Of a stretch of DNA of 64,000 nt, positions 7,755-15,881 are shown one piece after another. The translations under genes were made by a program, and so were the position numbers. How positions within the stretch are numbered: the first letter of the stretch is position 1; each line of letters opens with the position of its first letter. The notes beneath the pieces were generated by a model. The model was given only the letters and a program-made list of their open reading frames with translations. It had not been told where the DNA came from and ran no database searches. The DNA comes from Ilumatobacteraceae bacterium (lineage in GTDB: Bacteria; Actinomycetota; Acidimicrobiia; Acidimicrobiales; Ilumatobacteraceae), in assembly GCA_022843125.1 (NCBI GenBank), contig JALHOG010000003.1, forward strand, positions 1 to 64,000, read 5' to 3'.

Positions 7755-9374
7755 CTGGTCCGTCCAGGCGAGCAGAATGGACCGATCACCACGACACGAG
7801 CGACCACAGCGCACTCCCCCCTCGCCCGCCGCGCCGACGACGACCACGACGCGATCGTCATCGGCGCCGGACACAACGGGCTCATCACCGCCGCCTACCT
7901 CGCCCGCGCCGGGCTGTCGGTGCTGCTGCTCGAAGCCCGAGACGCCGTCGGGGGTACCGCCGCCAGCGAGCGCTTCGGCGGGGCGATCGTCAACATCTGC
8001 AACTGCGACCACCTCACGTTCCGGGCGATGCCGATCGCCGACGAGCTCGGCCTCGCCGACCACGGCCTGCGGTACCTCGACGTCGATCCCGGCCAACACC
8101 ACGTCGCCTGGTCCGACGGAACCAGCTGGGATCACTCCCACGACGTCGACGCCACCATCGACTCCCTCGGGCGTGCGCTCCCCGGCGAGGTCGCCGGCTA
8201 TCGCCGGTACGCGAAGGCCGCGATCCCGGCAATCAGGATGACGCTCGACGCCGCCTGTCAACGGCCGACCAGGAAGGCGCTCACGCGGACCGCGCTCGCC
8301 AAGCGGATGGCCGGCGCGCCGACCCTGCTGCGCTGGAGCCGCCGGTCGGCCGCCGACGTGCTGCGCGAGTACTTCACCCACGACGCGATCGCCGGCACCG
8401 CAACGGTGGGCGGGCCGATGGTGTGGGGCATCAGCCCCGAGTTTGCCGGGAGCGGGCTGGGCGCGCTCGGGCTGGCGATGAAGCACGTGGTGCCCATCGG
8501 TCGTCCGGTCGGCGGGAGCGGCGCGATGCCAGACGCCGTGCTCGCCGCCTTCCTCGCCGCCGGCGGCACCCTGCAGACGTCCGCCCGCGTCACCGCAATC
8601 GACTGCGAGGGCGATGGCATCCGTGGCGTCACGCTCGCCGACGGCAGCCAACCGCGGGCGCGAATCGTCGTGTCGGCGTGCGATCCGCACCGCACCTTCC
8701 TCCAGTGGTTGCGCAACGCCCCGGCGTCGGCCACCGCCACGCTCGACCGCTGGCGGGCGATTCCGCAGCACGACGGCTACGAATCGAAGATCGACGCGAT
8801 CGTCGAGACCGCGCCGGTGATCCGAGCCGTGGGGCGACCCACGCCCGCCACCGTGGTGGTCGCACCGTCGATGTCCGACATCGACCGCGGCTACCACCTG
8901 ATGCAGGAGGGACGGGTCCTCGACCAGCCGGGGTTGCTCTTCAACGTGCCCACGCTGCTCGACCCGACGATGGCGCCCGCCGACCGCCCCGACCGCCACG
9001 TGGTGAGTCTCGAGGTGCTGTTCACCCCGTACCGCCTGCAGGGCGGCTGGCCGGGCTCCACCGAGCCGGCCCGCTGGCTCGAACTGCTCGACGGGCTCTG
9101 CGAACCGGGGTTCCTCGACTCGATCGTCGAGTACCGGGCGATGACCCCCGACGTCTACGAGCGCGACTTCCACCTCCCGGCCGGCCATGCGACCAGTTTC
9201 GCCGGCGGCCCGCTGGCGGTGTTCCGCGCGAAGGACCCCGAGCTCACGAGCTACGAGACGGCGATCGACGGTCTGTTCCTCACCGGCGCGGCGACGTTCC
9301 CCGGCGCCGGCGTGTGGGGTGCGAGCGGGCGGAACTGCGCCGGCGTCGTGCTCGACCGCCTCGGCGTGTCCTGA
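7752..9374 (+). CDS. Phytoene-desaturase-superfamily FAD oxidoreductase (PYROXD2-like)
   Basis: This is a roughly 540-residue NAD(P)/FAD-dependent oxidoreductase. The dinucleotide-binding motif VIGAGHNGLITAAYLARAG is followed by the Glu-Ala-Arg / GGTAASE segment that contacts FAD ribose. The C-terminal LFLTGAATFPGAGVWGASGRN is the second FAD contact of phytoene-dehydrogenase-like enzymes. GHNGL together with the GG-A-SE stretch resembles PYROXD2 and the bacterial carotenoid or aromatic-ring oxidoreductase relatives more than CrtI itself. The start is uncertain: no ATG lies close to the Rossmann motif, and GTG at 7752 is the nearest in-frame candidate, giving about 35 residues before VIGAG. 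No carotenoid gene is nearby, so the substrate is unknown. Confidence 0.82.
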   Translation: MLVRPGEQNGPITTTRATTAHSPLARRADDDHDAIVIGAGHNGLITAAYLARAGLSVLLLEARDAVGGTAASERFGGAIVNICNCDHLTFRAMPIADELGLADHGLRYLDVDPGQHHVAWSDGTSWDHSHDVDATIDSLGRALPGEVAGYRRYAKAAIPAIRMTLDAACQRPTRKALTRTALAKRMAGAPTLLRWSRRSAADVLREYFTHDAIAGTATVGGPMVWGISPEFAGSGLGALGLAMKHVVPIGRPVGGSGAMPDAVLAAFLAAGGTLQTSARVTAIDCEGDGIRGVTLADGSQPRARIVVSACDPHRTFLQWLRNAPASATATLDRWRAIPQHDGYESKIDAIVETAPVIRAVGRPTPATVVVAPSMSDIDRGYHLMQEGRVLDQPGLLFNVPTLLDPTMAPADRPDRHVVSLEVLFTPYRLQGGWPGSTEPARWLELLDGLCEPGFLDSIVEYRAMTPDVYERDFHLPAGHATSFAGGPLAVFRAKDPELTSYETAIDGLFLTGAATFPGAGVWGASGRNCAGVVLDRLGVS

Positions 9375-9461
9375 GAGCTCCCCGAGAGTTTCGCGCTCCG
9401 CGGAATGCCATCCGATGGGGCGTGGTTGACTCGGTTCACCCCTTTGCATCAGAAAGCAGAC

Positions 9462-10556
9462 ATGGACAACGGCTCGTTCTCGTTGGGTCGCCTCGGCGGC
9501 ATCCAACTGAAGGTCCACTGGAGCGCGGCGTTGATCGCCGTGCTCGTCGGCGCCAGCCTCGGCAGCGCCATCGGTGTCGGCGCAGCGATCGTCGGCACGG
9601 TCGGTTTCCTCCTCTCGATCGTCCTCCACGAGTTCGGTCACGCGCTCACCGCACGCCGGTTCGGCGTGCCCACCGAATCGATCCAGCTCTGGGCGCTCGG
9701 CGGCGTCGCCCGCCTCAGCCGTGAGGCCCCCACCCCGAAGGCGGAAGGCTGGATCGCTGCCGCCGGCCCGCTCACGAGCATCGCCATCGGCGTCGCCAGC
9801 ATCGGCGCCTGGGCGGCGCTCGGCGGGAATGCAGTCGATTCCCGGTACGTATCGGTCCTGGCGTGGCTCGGCGTCATCAACGCCTTCCTCGCCCTGTTCA
9901 ACCTCCTGCCCGGCGCACCGCTCGACGGTGGCCGCATCGTCAAGGCGGTGCGCTGGCGCATGCACGGCAACAAGTACCGGGCGATGCGCGAAGCCAGCGC
10001 CGCCGGATCCATCATCGGATGGGGCCTGGCCGGCATCGGGTTTGTGCTCATCCTGCGCGATCAGTCGGGCATCTGGTTGATGGTGACCGGCGTGTTCATC
10101 GCGATGAACGCCAAGGTCGAAGCTGCGGCGGCCACGGTTGCCGAACGCCTCGACGGCATCACGATCCGCGACCTCACCTGGTTCGGCGTTGCTGCCGCCG
10201 GGAGCGACATGGACGCCGACTCGATGCTGTGGGATCGACGCCGGCTCGGTCAGGCCGGTGGCGTCGCCATCACCGACGACGCCGGAACGCCGCAGGGCAT
10301 CGTGCTCGAGGATGAACTGTGGGCGATCCCGGCCGAGCAGCGGCCGTGGGTGATGCTCACCCAGATGATGGTGCCGTTCGACCGTGTGACCCGGGCGTCG
10401 CCCGACGAGGAGCTGACCGCCGTGCTCCCCCGTCTGAACCCCGGGCGTCCGATCGTCACGGTGTGGGACGACGGCAAGCTCGTGGGCATGGTGCCGCCGG
10501 GTCGTCTTCGCGACCGCATCGCCGGTGCCGGCGCCCGCCTCGGCATCGCCGGCTGA
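9462..10556 (+). CDS. Site-2 protease (M50) membrane metalloprotease with C-terminal CBS-like region
   Basis: This 364-residue intramembrane metalloprotease of the Rip/SpoIVFB type cleaves membrane-embedded substrates such as anti-sigma factors. The zinc motif HEFGH is at residues 56-60 in a hydrophobic helix. The second motif, NLLPGAPLDGGRI, supplies the Asp ligand (about D155). About six hydrophobic segments lie in residues 20-220, and the C-terminal 140 residues look like a degenerate CBS pair, typical of this subgroup (no PDZ domain is seen). I chose the ATG at 9462, giving MDNGSFSLGRLGGIQLKVHWS, the family's usual N-terminus; in-frame upstream ATGs would add an unrelated tail. It is convergent with the phosphoribosyltransferase, 16 bp away. 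Its substrate is not identifiable here. Confidence 0.87.
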   Translation: MDNGSFSLGRLGGIQLKVHWSAALIAVLVGASLGSAIGVGAAIVGTVGFLLSIVLHEFGHALTARRFGVPTESIQLWALGGVARLSREAPTPKAEGWIAAAGPLTSIAIGVASIGAWAALGGNAVDSRYVSVLAWLGVINAFLALFNLLPGAPLDGGRIVKAVRWRMHGNKYRAMREASAAGSIIGWGLAGIGFVLILRDQSGIWLMVTGVFIAMNAKVEAAAATVAERLDGITIRDLTWFGVAAAGSDMDADSMLWDRRRLGQAGGVAITDDAGTPQGIVLEDELWAIPAEQRPWVMLTQMMVPFDRVTRASPDEELTAVLPRLNPGRPIVTVWDDGKLVGMVPPGRLRDRIAGAGARLGIAG

Positions 10557-10572
10557 ACGCGCTCGAACCCGA

Positions 10573-11070
10573 TCAGGCGTCGGCGACCGACCAGTCGCGC
10601 TTCGCGACCGGAGGCTGGTCGCTCCACGGGAAGTTGATCCAGAGGTCGGTGCGCTTCCACACGTAGTCGCACTTGACGACCGAGTGGGACTTCTCGTAGA
10701 TCACCGCGGTGCGGACGTCGCCAACCTTGCCCTCGCAGAACAGTTCGACCGAGCGCAGCGTGTGGCCGGTGTCGGCGACGTCGTCGACGACGAGGATCTT
10801 GGCATCGTGCAGATCGACGAAATCGGGGGCGGGTGGCAGGATCCGCGGCACCTCCAGGCGCTCGTCGACGCCGGTGTAGAACTCGACGTTCATCGTGTAC
10901 GTGTTCTTGACCGAGAGCGCGTAGCCCATCGCGCCACCGATCAGCAGGCCGCCGCGTGCGATCGAGAGGATCATGTCGGGCTCGAAGCCGTCGTCGGCCA
11001 CCGCCTGCGCGAGTTCGCGCGAGGCGACTCCGAACATCTCCCAGGTCAAGATCTCACGCTCGTCCGACAT
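10573..11070 (-). CDS. Phosphoribosyltransferase, purine-salvage type (xanthine/hypoxanthine-like)
   Basis: This 165-residue type I phosphoribosyltransferase transfers ribose-5-phosphate from PRPP to a nucleobase. The PRPP-binding loop reads ILVVDDVADTGHTL. An N-terminal SIARGGLLIGG loop and a C-terminal DLWINFPW resemble the short Gpt/HprT-like enzymes of actinobacteria and archaea. The ATG at 11070 is used; longer frames run into non-coding upstream sequence. It follows the molybdenum subunit of the xanthine-dehydrogenase-type enzyme by 64 bp on the same strand, so it is probably co-transcribed. That placement suggests a choice between oxidising a purine and salvaging it. Which base it accepts cannot be decided from the sequence. 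Confidence 0.83.
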   Translation of the reverse strand: MSDEREILTWEMFGVASRELAQAVADDGFEPDMILSIARGGLLIGGAMGYALSVKNTYTMNVEFYTGVDERLEVPRILPPAPDFVDLHDAKILVVDDVADTGHTLRSVELFCEGKVGDVRTAVIYEKSHSVVKCDYVWKRTDLWINFPWSDQPPVAKRDWSVADA

Positions 11071-11134
11071 GTGAGCGCACCCTAGCGAACGCACCGGCCG
11101 CGCCGGGAAAAGCATCCCTGAGCCGCCCTCACGT

Positions 11135-13447
11135 TCACGTCCGCGGCCGCTCGTGAACGCCGATGATGTCGATCGGGCGCACCGGGACACGGTCGAGGCG
11201 CGGCTCGCGGCCCGCCTGGCGGAGCGCGTCGCGGATCGCCGCGACGATCGCCGGCGTCGACGAGATCGTCGGCGGCTCGCCCACACCCTTCGCGCCGAGC
11301 GGCGCCAGCGGCTCGGGCTCCTCGACGAACGACATGACCACGGGCGGCATGTCGAGCATGGTGGGCAGGAGGTAGTCGGTGAAGCTGGCGTTGCGGATCC
11401 GGCCGTCGATCTGGACGATCTCCTCCATCACCGCGAGCCCGAGGCCCTGGGCGATGCCGCCCTCCACCTGGCCGACCACCGACAGCGGGTTGAGCACGCG
11501 GCCGACGTCCTGCGCCGTGGCGACCTGCACCACCTTGACCAACCCCAGGTCGGGGTCGACGTCGACCACGGCGCGGTGGGCGACGAACGCGAACGCTGTG
11601 TGGCAGTTGCCCTGGCCGTTCTCGTCGAGGTCCTCGGTGGGCGGATGGTGGTACTCGCGGGTCTCGTCGAACTCGACGCCGGCCGACGCATCGGCGACGC
11701 TGAGCCGCAGCGCGCCGGACTCGTCGACGATCTCGATCCCGTCGATGCGCAGCGAAGCGGCTTCGACGCCGTGCCGGGCCGCCACATGCTCGAACAGGCG
11801 GTCGCGAACCGCGATGCACGCCGCGTTCACGGCGCCACCGCTCATCCAGGTCTGGCGTGATGCCGACGACGACCCTGCCGATCCGACGCCGGTGTCGATC
11901 CGGTCGAGCACGACCTCGTCGACGCCGAGCACGTCGCGAGCGATCTGCGGAGCGAGGGTGACGAACCCCTGGCCCACCTCGGCGGTCGCGAACTTGAGGG
12001 TGACGACGCCGTCGGCGAGCCGGCAGCGCGCCGTCGAGTAGTCGTCGAACCCCTCGGAGTACATCAGGTTCTTCATGGCCGCCGCATAGCCGATGCCGCG
12101 GTACACGTGACCGACGTCGGCCGTGCGGCCGGCGCCACCGGGGAGGCGCATCACGTCGCCGTCGTGTCCGCCGACGGGCTCGTCGGGGAACGGCAACGCC
12201 GCTGTCTCTCGCAGGCAACGCTCGATCGGTGCGACGTTCTGCATCACCTGACCGGTGATCATCCGATCACCGGTGTGCATCACGTTGCGGACGCGGATCT
12301 CGACCGGATCGAGACCGCACGCCTCGGCGAGCTTGTCGAGCTGCGACTCGTGCGCGAAGCACGCCTGCACCACGCCAAAGCCGCGCATCGCGCCGCACGG
12401 GAGGTGGTTGGTGCGCACGGCCCAGCCGTCGACGACGGCGTTCGGGCAGCGGTACGGGCCCTGGGTGTGCGTGATCGCGTTCAACAGGACGGCCGACGAG
12501 GTGGAGGCGTACGCGCCGCCGTCGAACACGAACCGCGCCTCGACCTTCACGATCTCGCCGGCGGCGGTGGCGTGGTGCCGCATCCAGATCGTCGCGGGGT
12601 GCCGATGGACGTGACCGAGGAAGCTCTCGGCGCGCGAGTAGTGCATCCGCACCGGGCGACCGAGTCTCAACGCCAGGAGACATGTGTGCACCTGGAGCGA
12701 GATGTCCTCCCGGGCCCCGAACGCACCGCCCACGCCCGCGAGCACGAGGCGCACCTGCTCGGGCGCCATGCCCAGGCAGTCGGCGATCTGCTTGCGGTCC
12801 TCGTGGAGCCACTGGGTGGCGATGTGCAGCTCGACCCCGCCGCCGCCCGGATCGGGGATCGCGAGGGCCGCTTCGAGCCCGAGGAACGCCTGGTCCTGCA
12901 TGCCGATGTCGTAGGTGGCCTCGACCACGATGTCGCCGGTGACCGACGGATCGCCGTGCAGGATGCGCTGGTGCCGCAGCACGTTGCCGTTCGGGTGGAT
13001 CGCCGGGGCGGTGCCCGCAACGACCGCCTCGGGGTCGAGTACCGGCTCGAGCACCTCGTACTCGACGACGATCGCGGCGAGCGCCCGGCGGCAGGTCTCG
13101 GGGTGGTCGGCGGCGACCGCCGCGATCGGTTCGCCGACGAAGCGGACGACGTCGCTCGCGAAGACCGGCTGGTCCTGGTCGATCAGCCCGTAGGTCATCT
13201 GCCCGGGCACGTCGTCGGCGGTGATGACCGACTCGACGCCTGCGATCTTCCATGCCGGCGACACGTCGATGCGGATGATCCGCGCGTGCGGATGCGGCGA
13301 ACGCAGCGTGGCGCCCCACAGCACGCCGTCGCCGCCGAGGTCGGACGAGAACTGGAAGGTGCCCTGGACCTTGGCGATCCCGTCGGGCCGGAGCGCCGAG
13401 GCACCCAGGACGTCGCGGGTGCGGGTGCCCGTGTCGACGGCGCTCAC
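11135..13447 (-). CDS. Xanthine-dehydrogenase-family molybdopterin-binding subunit
   Basis: This 770-residue large subunit of a molybdenum hydroxylase inserts water-derived oxygen into N-heterocycles or aldehydes. The Mo-cofactor loops are visible: GVGGAFGARED (about 238-248), LPCGAMRGFGVVQ (about 349-361), ATAEVGQG (about 487-494) and GAKGVGEPP (about 718-726). Residues E274, R355 and E724 line up with the bovine xanthine oxidoreductase residues E802, R880 and E1261 that bind and activate the purine. This favours a purine-type substrate over CO or aldehydes. The GTG at 13447 overlaps the iron-sulfur gene stop (GTGA) and gives a normal family N-terminus. Gene order FAD, 2Fe-2S, Mo resembles the separate-subunit Bacillus Puc enzyme. 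Nicotinate-type or isoquinoline-type activity remains possible. Confidence 0.88.
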   Translation of the reverse strand: MSAVDTGTRTRDVLGASALRPDGIAKVQGTFQFSSDLGGDGVLWGATLRSPHPHARIIRIDVSPAWKIAGVESVITADDVPGQMTYGLIDQDQPVFASDVVRFVGEPIAAVAADHPETCRRALAAIVVEYEVLEPVLDPEAVVAGTAPAIHPNGNVLRHQRILHGDPSVTGDIVVEATYDIGMQDQAFLGLEAALAIPDPGGGGVELHIATQWLHEDRKQIADCLGMAPEQVRLVLAGVGGAFGAREDISLQVHTCLLALRLGRPVRMHYSRAESFLGHVHRHPATIWMRHHATAAGEIVKVEARFVFDGGAYASTSSAVLLNAITHTQGPYRCPNAVVDGWAVRTNHLPCGAMRGFGVVQACFAHESQLDKLAEACGLDPVEIRVRNVMHTGDRMITGQVMQNVAPIERCLRETAALPFPDEPVGGHDGDVMRLPGGAGRTADVGHVYRGIGYAAAMKNLMYSEGFDDYSTARCRLADGVVTLKFATAEVGQGFVTLAPQIARDVLGVDEVVLDRIDTGVGSAGSSSASRQTWMSGGAVNAACIAVRDRLFEHVAARHGVEAASLRIDGIEIVDESGALRLSVADASAGVEFDETREYHHPPTEDLDENGQGNCHTAFAFVAHRAVVDVDPDLGLVKVVQVATAQDVGRVLNPLSVVGQVEGGIAQGLGLAVMEEIVQIDGRIRNASFTDYLLPTMLDMPPVVMSFVEEPEPLAPLGAKGVGEPPTISSTPAIVAAIRDALRQAGREPRLDRVPVRPIDIIGVHERPRT

Positions 13448-13938
13448 GACGCCGCTCCGGCGTCGGCGGTGCGCCGTGCCACCGCGACCTGTTGAACCGC
13501 CTCGATGATGCGGCCGTAGCCGGTGCAGCGGCAGACGTTGCCCGACAGCTCCTCGCGGATCTGCATCTCGGTGGGTTCCGGTGTGCGATCGAGCAGGTCG
13601 TGCGCGGCGATGATCAGGCCGGGGGTGCAGAAGCCGCACTGGACGGCGCCACAGTCGACGAACGCCTGCTGGACGTCGCTCGGTGCGCCGGGCGGAGCGA
13701 GGCCCTCGACCGTCACGATCGGCTCCCCCACCGCCGATGCCGCGAGCACGAGACACGAGCACACGAGATTGCCGCCCACGAGTACCGAGCACGACCCGCA
13801 CTCACCCTGTTCGCAAGCGCCCTTCGCGGCCATCAGGCCGAGCCGCTCGCGCAGCACGTACAGCAGGTTCTCGCCGACCCAGGCGTCCTGCACGGCGCGC
13901 TCGACGCCGTTGACGTGCAGGGTGTAGTGCTCGCTCAT
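13444..13938 (-). CDS. Xanthine-dehydrogenase-family 2Fe-2S subunit
   Basis: This 164-residue small subunit carries two [2Fe-2S] clusters that pass electrons from molybdenum to FAD. The plant-type cluster cysteines are C42, C47, C50 and C62 (GACEQGECGSC... C). The second, helical-domain cluster uses C101, C104, C136 and C138 (QCGFCTPG and NVCRCTGY). The length is normal for a separate subunit. It overlaps both neighbours by 4 bp (ATGA with the FAD subunit, GTGA with the Mo subunit), which enforces equal production of all three chains. Confidence 0.93.
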   Translation of the reverse strand: MSEHYTLHVNGVERAVQDAWVGENLLYVLRERLGLMAAKGACEQGECGSCSVLVGGNLVCSCLVLAASAVGEPIVTVEGLAPPGAPSDVQQAFVDCGAVQCGFCTPGLIIAAHDLLDRTPEPTEMQIREELSGNVCRCTGYGRIIEAVQQVAVARRTADAGAAS

Positions 13939-14810
13939 CGCTCTCCTCCCGGGAACGCCCGCTGCAGCAACCGCTGCGCCATCACCGCGACTGCGTGGCG
14001 GCGGTACTCGGCGCTCGACCGGTGATCGTCGATGGGGCGACTCGCGGCGGCAGCGAGCCGGCCGAACTCGACGGCATCACCGGCGTCGACCGTGAGCGCG
14101 TCCCAATCGACCCGCTCGACGGCGAACTGCTCGGCCACCGGGCAGCGCACGACGGTCGGCGCCACCGATCCGAGTGCGATCCGGATCGACCGGGACGGGA
14201 CGTCGGTCGCGACGCAGGCGCTCGCGGTGGCGATCACCATCGCGTTGCGGACACCGACCTTGCTGTAGCCCTGCCACCCCTGCAGGACCGGCACGGTGAT
14301 CGACTCGATCAGCTCACCCGGTTGCAGCGCGGTGCGCTTGACCCCGAGCATGAAGTCGCGGACGGGCATCGTTCGCCGGCCGCCGGCGGACAGGAGCGTG
14401 ACGTCGGCGTCGAGCGCAGCCAGGACCGGGAGCCCGTCGCCCGCCGGTGAGCACGTCGCGAGGTTGCCCCCGACGGTGCCGGCGTTGCGGATCTGGGGGC
14501 TGCCGACGGTGCGGGCGGCCTCGGCCAGTGCCGGGACGAGGTCGCGAAGGGGCGGCTGCTCGATGGTGGCCCAGGTGACCCCGGCCCCGAGGACGACGGT
14601 CGCGGCCGGCACGTCGTACGTCCAGGTCGCCAGCTCGGGCACCCGGTGGAGCGCGATGATCGTCGCCCCGTCATCGGGCCACGGGAAGTGGCGATGCCCC
14701 TCGTTGACCTCGACCATGAGGTCGGTGCCCCCTGCGAGCAAGGTGGCCCCGCCGTTCGCAGCAAGGCCTGCGATCGCCTCGTCGAGCGACGTCGGCACCA
14801 GCACGGTCAT
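13935..14810 (-). CDS. Xanthine-dehydrogenase-family FAD-binding subunit
   Basis: This 291-residue medium subunit of the same enzyme passes electrons to NAD+ or another acceptor. FAD-binding motifs are LLAGGTDLMVEV near residue 25 and RNAGTVGGNLATCSPAGDGLP around 108-128. The rest matches the CO-dehydrogenase flavoprotein C-terminal fold. It is the first gene of the leftward four-gene unit, and a TACAGT -10 box lies 8 nt before the ATG at 14810, suggesting a leaderless message. A loop insertion around residues 33-48 (EGHRHFPWPDDG) is a little unusual. The identity of the family is clear; the substrate follows from the large subunit. Confidence 0.92.
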   Translation of the reverse strand: MTVLVPTSLDEAIAGLAANGGATLLAGGTDLMVEVNEGHRHFPWPDDGATIIALHRVPELATWTYDVPAATVVLGAGVTWATIEQPPLRDLVPALAEAARTVGSPQIRNAGTVGGNLATCSPAGDGLPVLAALDADVTLLSAGGRRTMPVRDFMLGVKRTALQPGELIESITVPVLQGWQGYSKVGVRNAMVIATASACVATDVPSRSIRIALGSVAPTVVRCPVAEQFAVERVDWDALTVDAGDAVEFGRLAAAASRPIDDHRSSAEYRRHAVAVMAQRLLQRAFPGGER

Positions 14811-14824
14811 GAGGTCGAACTGTA
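14808..14824 (-). promoter_or_regulatory. Leaderless promoter of the molybdenum-hydroxylase operon
   Basis: Minus-strand TACAGT (plus 14824-14819) sits 8 nt before the ATG at 14810. No clear -35 is visible at the expected spacing. Confidence 0.45.
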
Positions 14825-14872
14825 CAAAACGTCAATCCCCCACGCGTGTGTCCACGACATCTGTTCACACGG

Positions 14873-14945
14873 CGTAACGGAATGGGTCAGACCAACTCCG
14901 TAACGGCCAGGCCGTGACGGAGTTGGTCTGACCCATTCCGTCACG
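14873..14945. repeat. 73-bp near-perfect palindrome (REP-like hairpin) at the 3' end of the polyphosphate kinase gene
   Basis: Arms 14873-14908 and 14910-14945 are inverted copies, 36 bp each with two mismatches, around a single central base (14909). The arm core is aatgggtcagaccaactccg. It overlaps the last codons and stop of the PPK2 gene and lies upstream of the molybdenum-hydroxylase operon. It could end PPK2 transcription, but it is far longer than an ordinary terminator and resembles REP-type palindromic elements with a GGTCAGACC core. Confidence 0.8.
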
Positions 14946-15747
14946 GGATCACGAGACCGTCGAGGCCCTCTTCGGACGGGGGCAGCTGGGGGTCGATCGC
15001 TCGCAGGTGATGGAGCAGGATCTTCGCGACCACGAGGTTGCGGACCCACTTGCGGTCGGCCGGGACGACGTACCACGGGGCCGAGCTCGTCGAGGTCTCG
15101 CGCAGCGCATCACGGAACGCCGCCTGGTACTGGTCCCACTGAGCGCGGTCGTCGAGGTCGCCCATACGGAACTTCCATCGCTCGGTGGGATCGTCGATGC
15201 GGTCCTGCATGCGGTCACGCTGCTCGTCGGCCGACATGTTGAGGAACAGCTTCACCACGTGGGTGCCCTCGTCGGTGAGCATCCGTTCGAACTCGCGGAT
15301 GTGGCGATAGCGGCGACGCCACACGCCCTCGGGCACGAACTCCTTCACGCGGACGACGAGGACGTCTTCGTAATGGCTGCGGTTGAACACACCGATCGTC
15401 CCCTTCGTAGGGGCGTGGTGATGGACTCGCCACAGGTAGTCGTGCGCCCGCTCCTCGTCGGACGGGACGCCGAACGCGTTCACGTCGACGCCGGCGGGGT
15501 TGAGGTATCGCATGACGGTCCGGATGGTGCCGTCCTTGCCTCCGGCGTCCATCGCCTGCAGCACCACCAGAACGGCGTGTTCCTCGGCGGCGAAGAGGCG
15601 GGTCTGCAGGGCGTCGACCTCGCCCATCACCTCGTCGAGCTCCAGCTTGGCCGCCTCCTTGTCCCACCCGAACGTCTCGCGAGGGTCGTGATCGGCGAGG
15701 TCGAGCCTCGCCGTCGCCCGGCACCGCTTCACCACATCGACAGCCAT
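14941..15747 (-). CDS. ppk2: Polyphosphate kinase 2 family protein
   Basis: This 268-residue PPK2 enzyme transfers phosphate between inorganic polyphosphate and nucleotides, in the direction of NDP or NMP phosphorylation in most single-domain members. It carries Walker A DAGGKDGT (67-74), Walker B-like FNRSHYEDVL (121-130) and the lid region GVWRRRYRHIREFERML (141-157). The N-terminal DPRETFGWDK and LQTRLFA segments are typical of the short one-domain class. A TACCGT -10 box 7 nt upstream of the ATG at 15747 suggests leaderless transcription. Its stop codon lies inside a long palindrome. No polyphosphate or nucleotide gene adjoins it, so regulation by context cannot be inferred. Confidence 0.92.
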   Translation of the reverse strand: MAVDVVKRCRATARLDLADHDPRETFGWDKEAAKLELDEVMGEVDALQTRLFAAEEHAVLVVLQAMDAGGKDGTIRTVMRYLNPAGVDVNAFGVPSDEERAHDYLWRVHHHAPTKGTIGVFNRSHYEDVLVVRVKEFVPEGVWRRRYRHIREFERMLTDEGTHVVKLFLNMSADEQRDRMQDRIDDPTERWKFRMGDLDDRAQWDQYQAAFRDALRETSTSSAPWYVVPADRKWVRNLVVAKILLHHLRAIDPQLPPSEEGLDGLVIP

Positions 15748-15760
15748 CGCACCGACGGTA
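15745..15760 (-). promoter_or_regulatory. Leaderless promoter of ppk2
   Basis: Minus-strand TACCGT (plus 15760-15755) is 7 nt from the ATG at 15747. Confidence 0.45.
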
Positions 15761-15799
15761 GCGGGTGTCGGATCGTCATCGGATCGACCTCCCCCACTG

Positions 15800-15881
15800 G
15801 ACAGGCGGGCGGCGATCTGTTGTAACGTCCGTCACACTCGGCGGGTCCGACTGCCGACGAGACTCCAGGGGGAGAACAACG
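15800..15881 (+). promoter_or_regulatory. Promoter and leader of the peptide-transport operon
   Basis: TAACGT at 15823-15828 is a good -10 box, with GGACA about 19 nt upstream as a weak -35. The resulting leader of about 45 nt ends in a strong GGGGGAGA ribosome site before the ATG at 15882. This differs from the leaderless style of many neighbouring genes. Confidence 0.4.

Noticed and set aside
9425-9461. TTGACT as the -35 of a promoter for the site-2 protease
   Set aside because: No TANNNT hexamer lies at 16-18 bp spacing, so the match is probably coincidental.
6476-9724. Very long plus-strand open frame (over 1000 codons) across the M20, creatininase and FAD oxidoreductase genes
   Set aside because: It covers three well-supported genes in other frames and has no recognisable domain; the sequence is Arg/Pro/Ser repeats typical of shadow frames.
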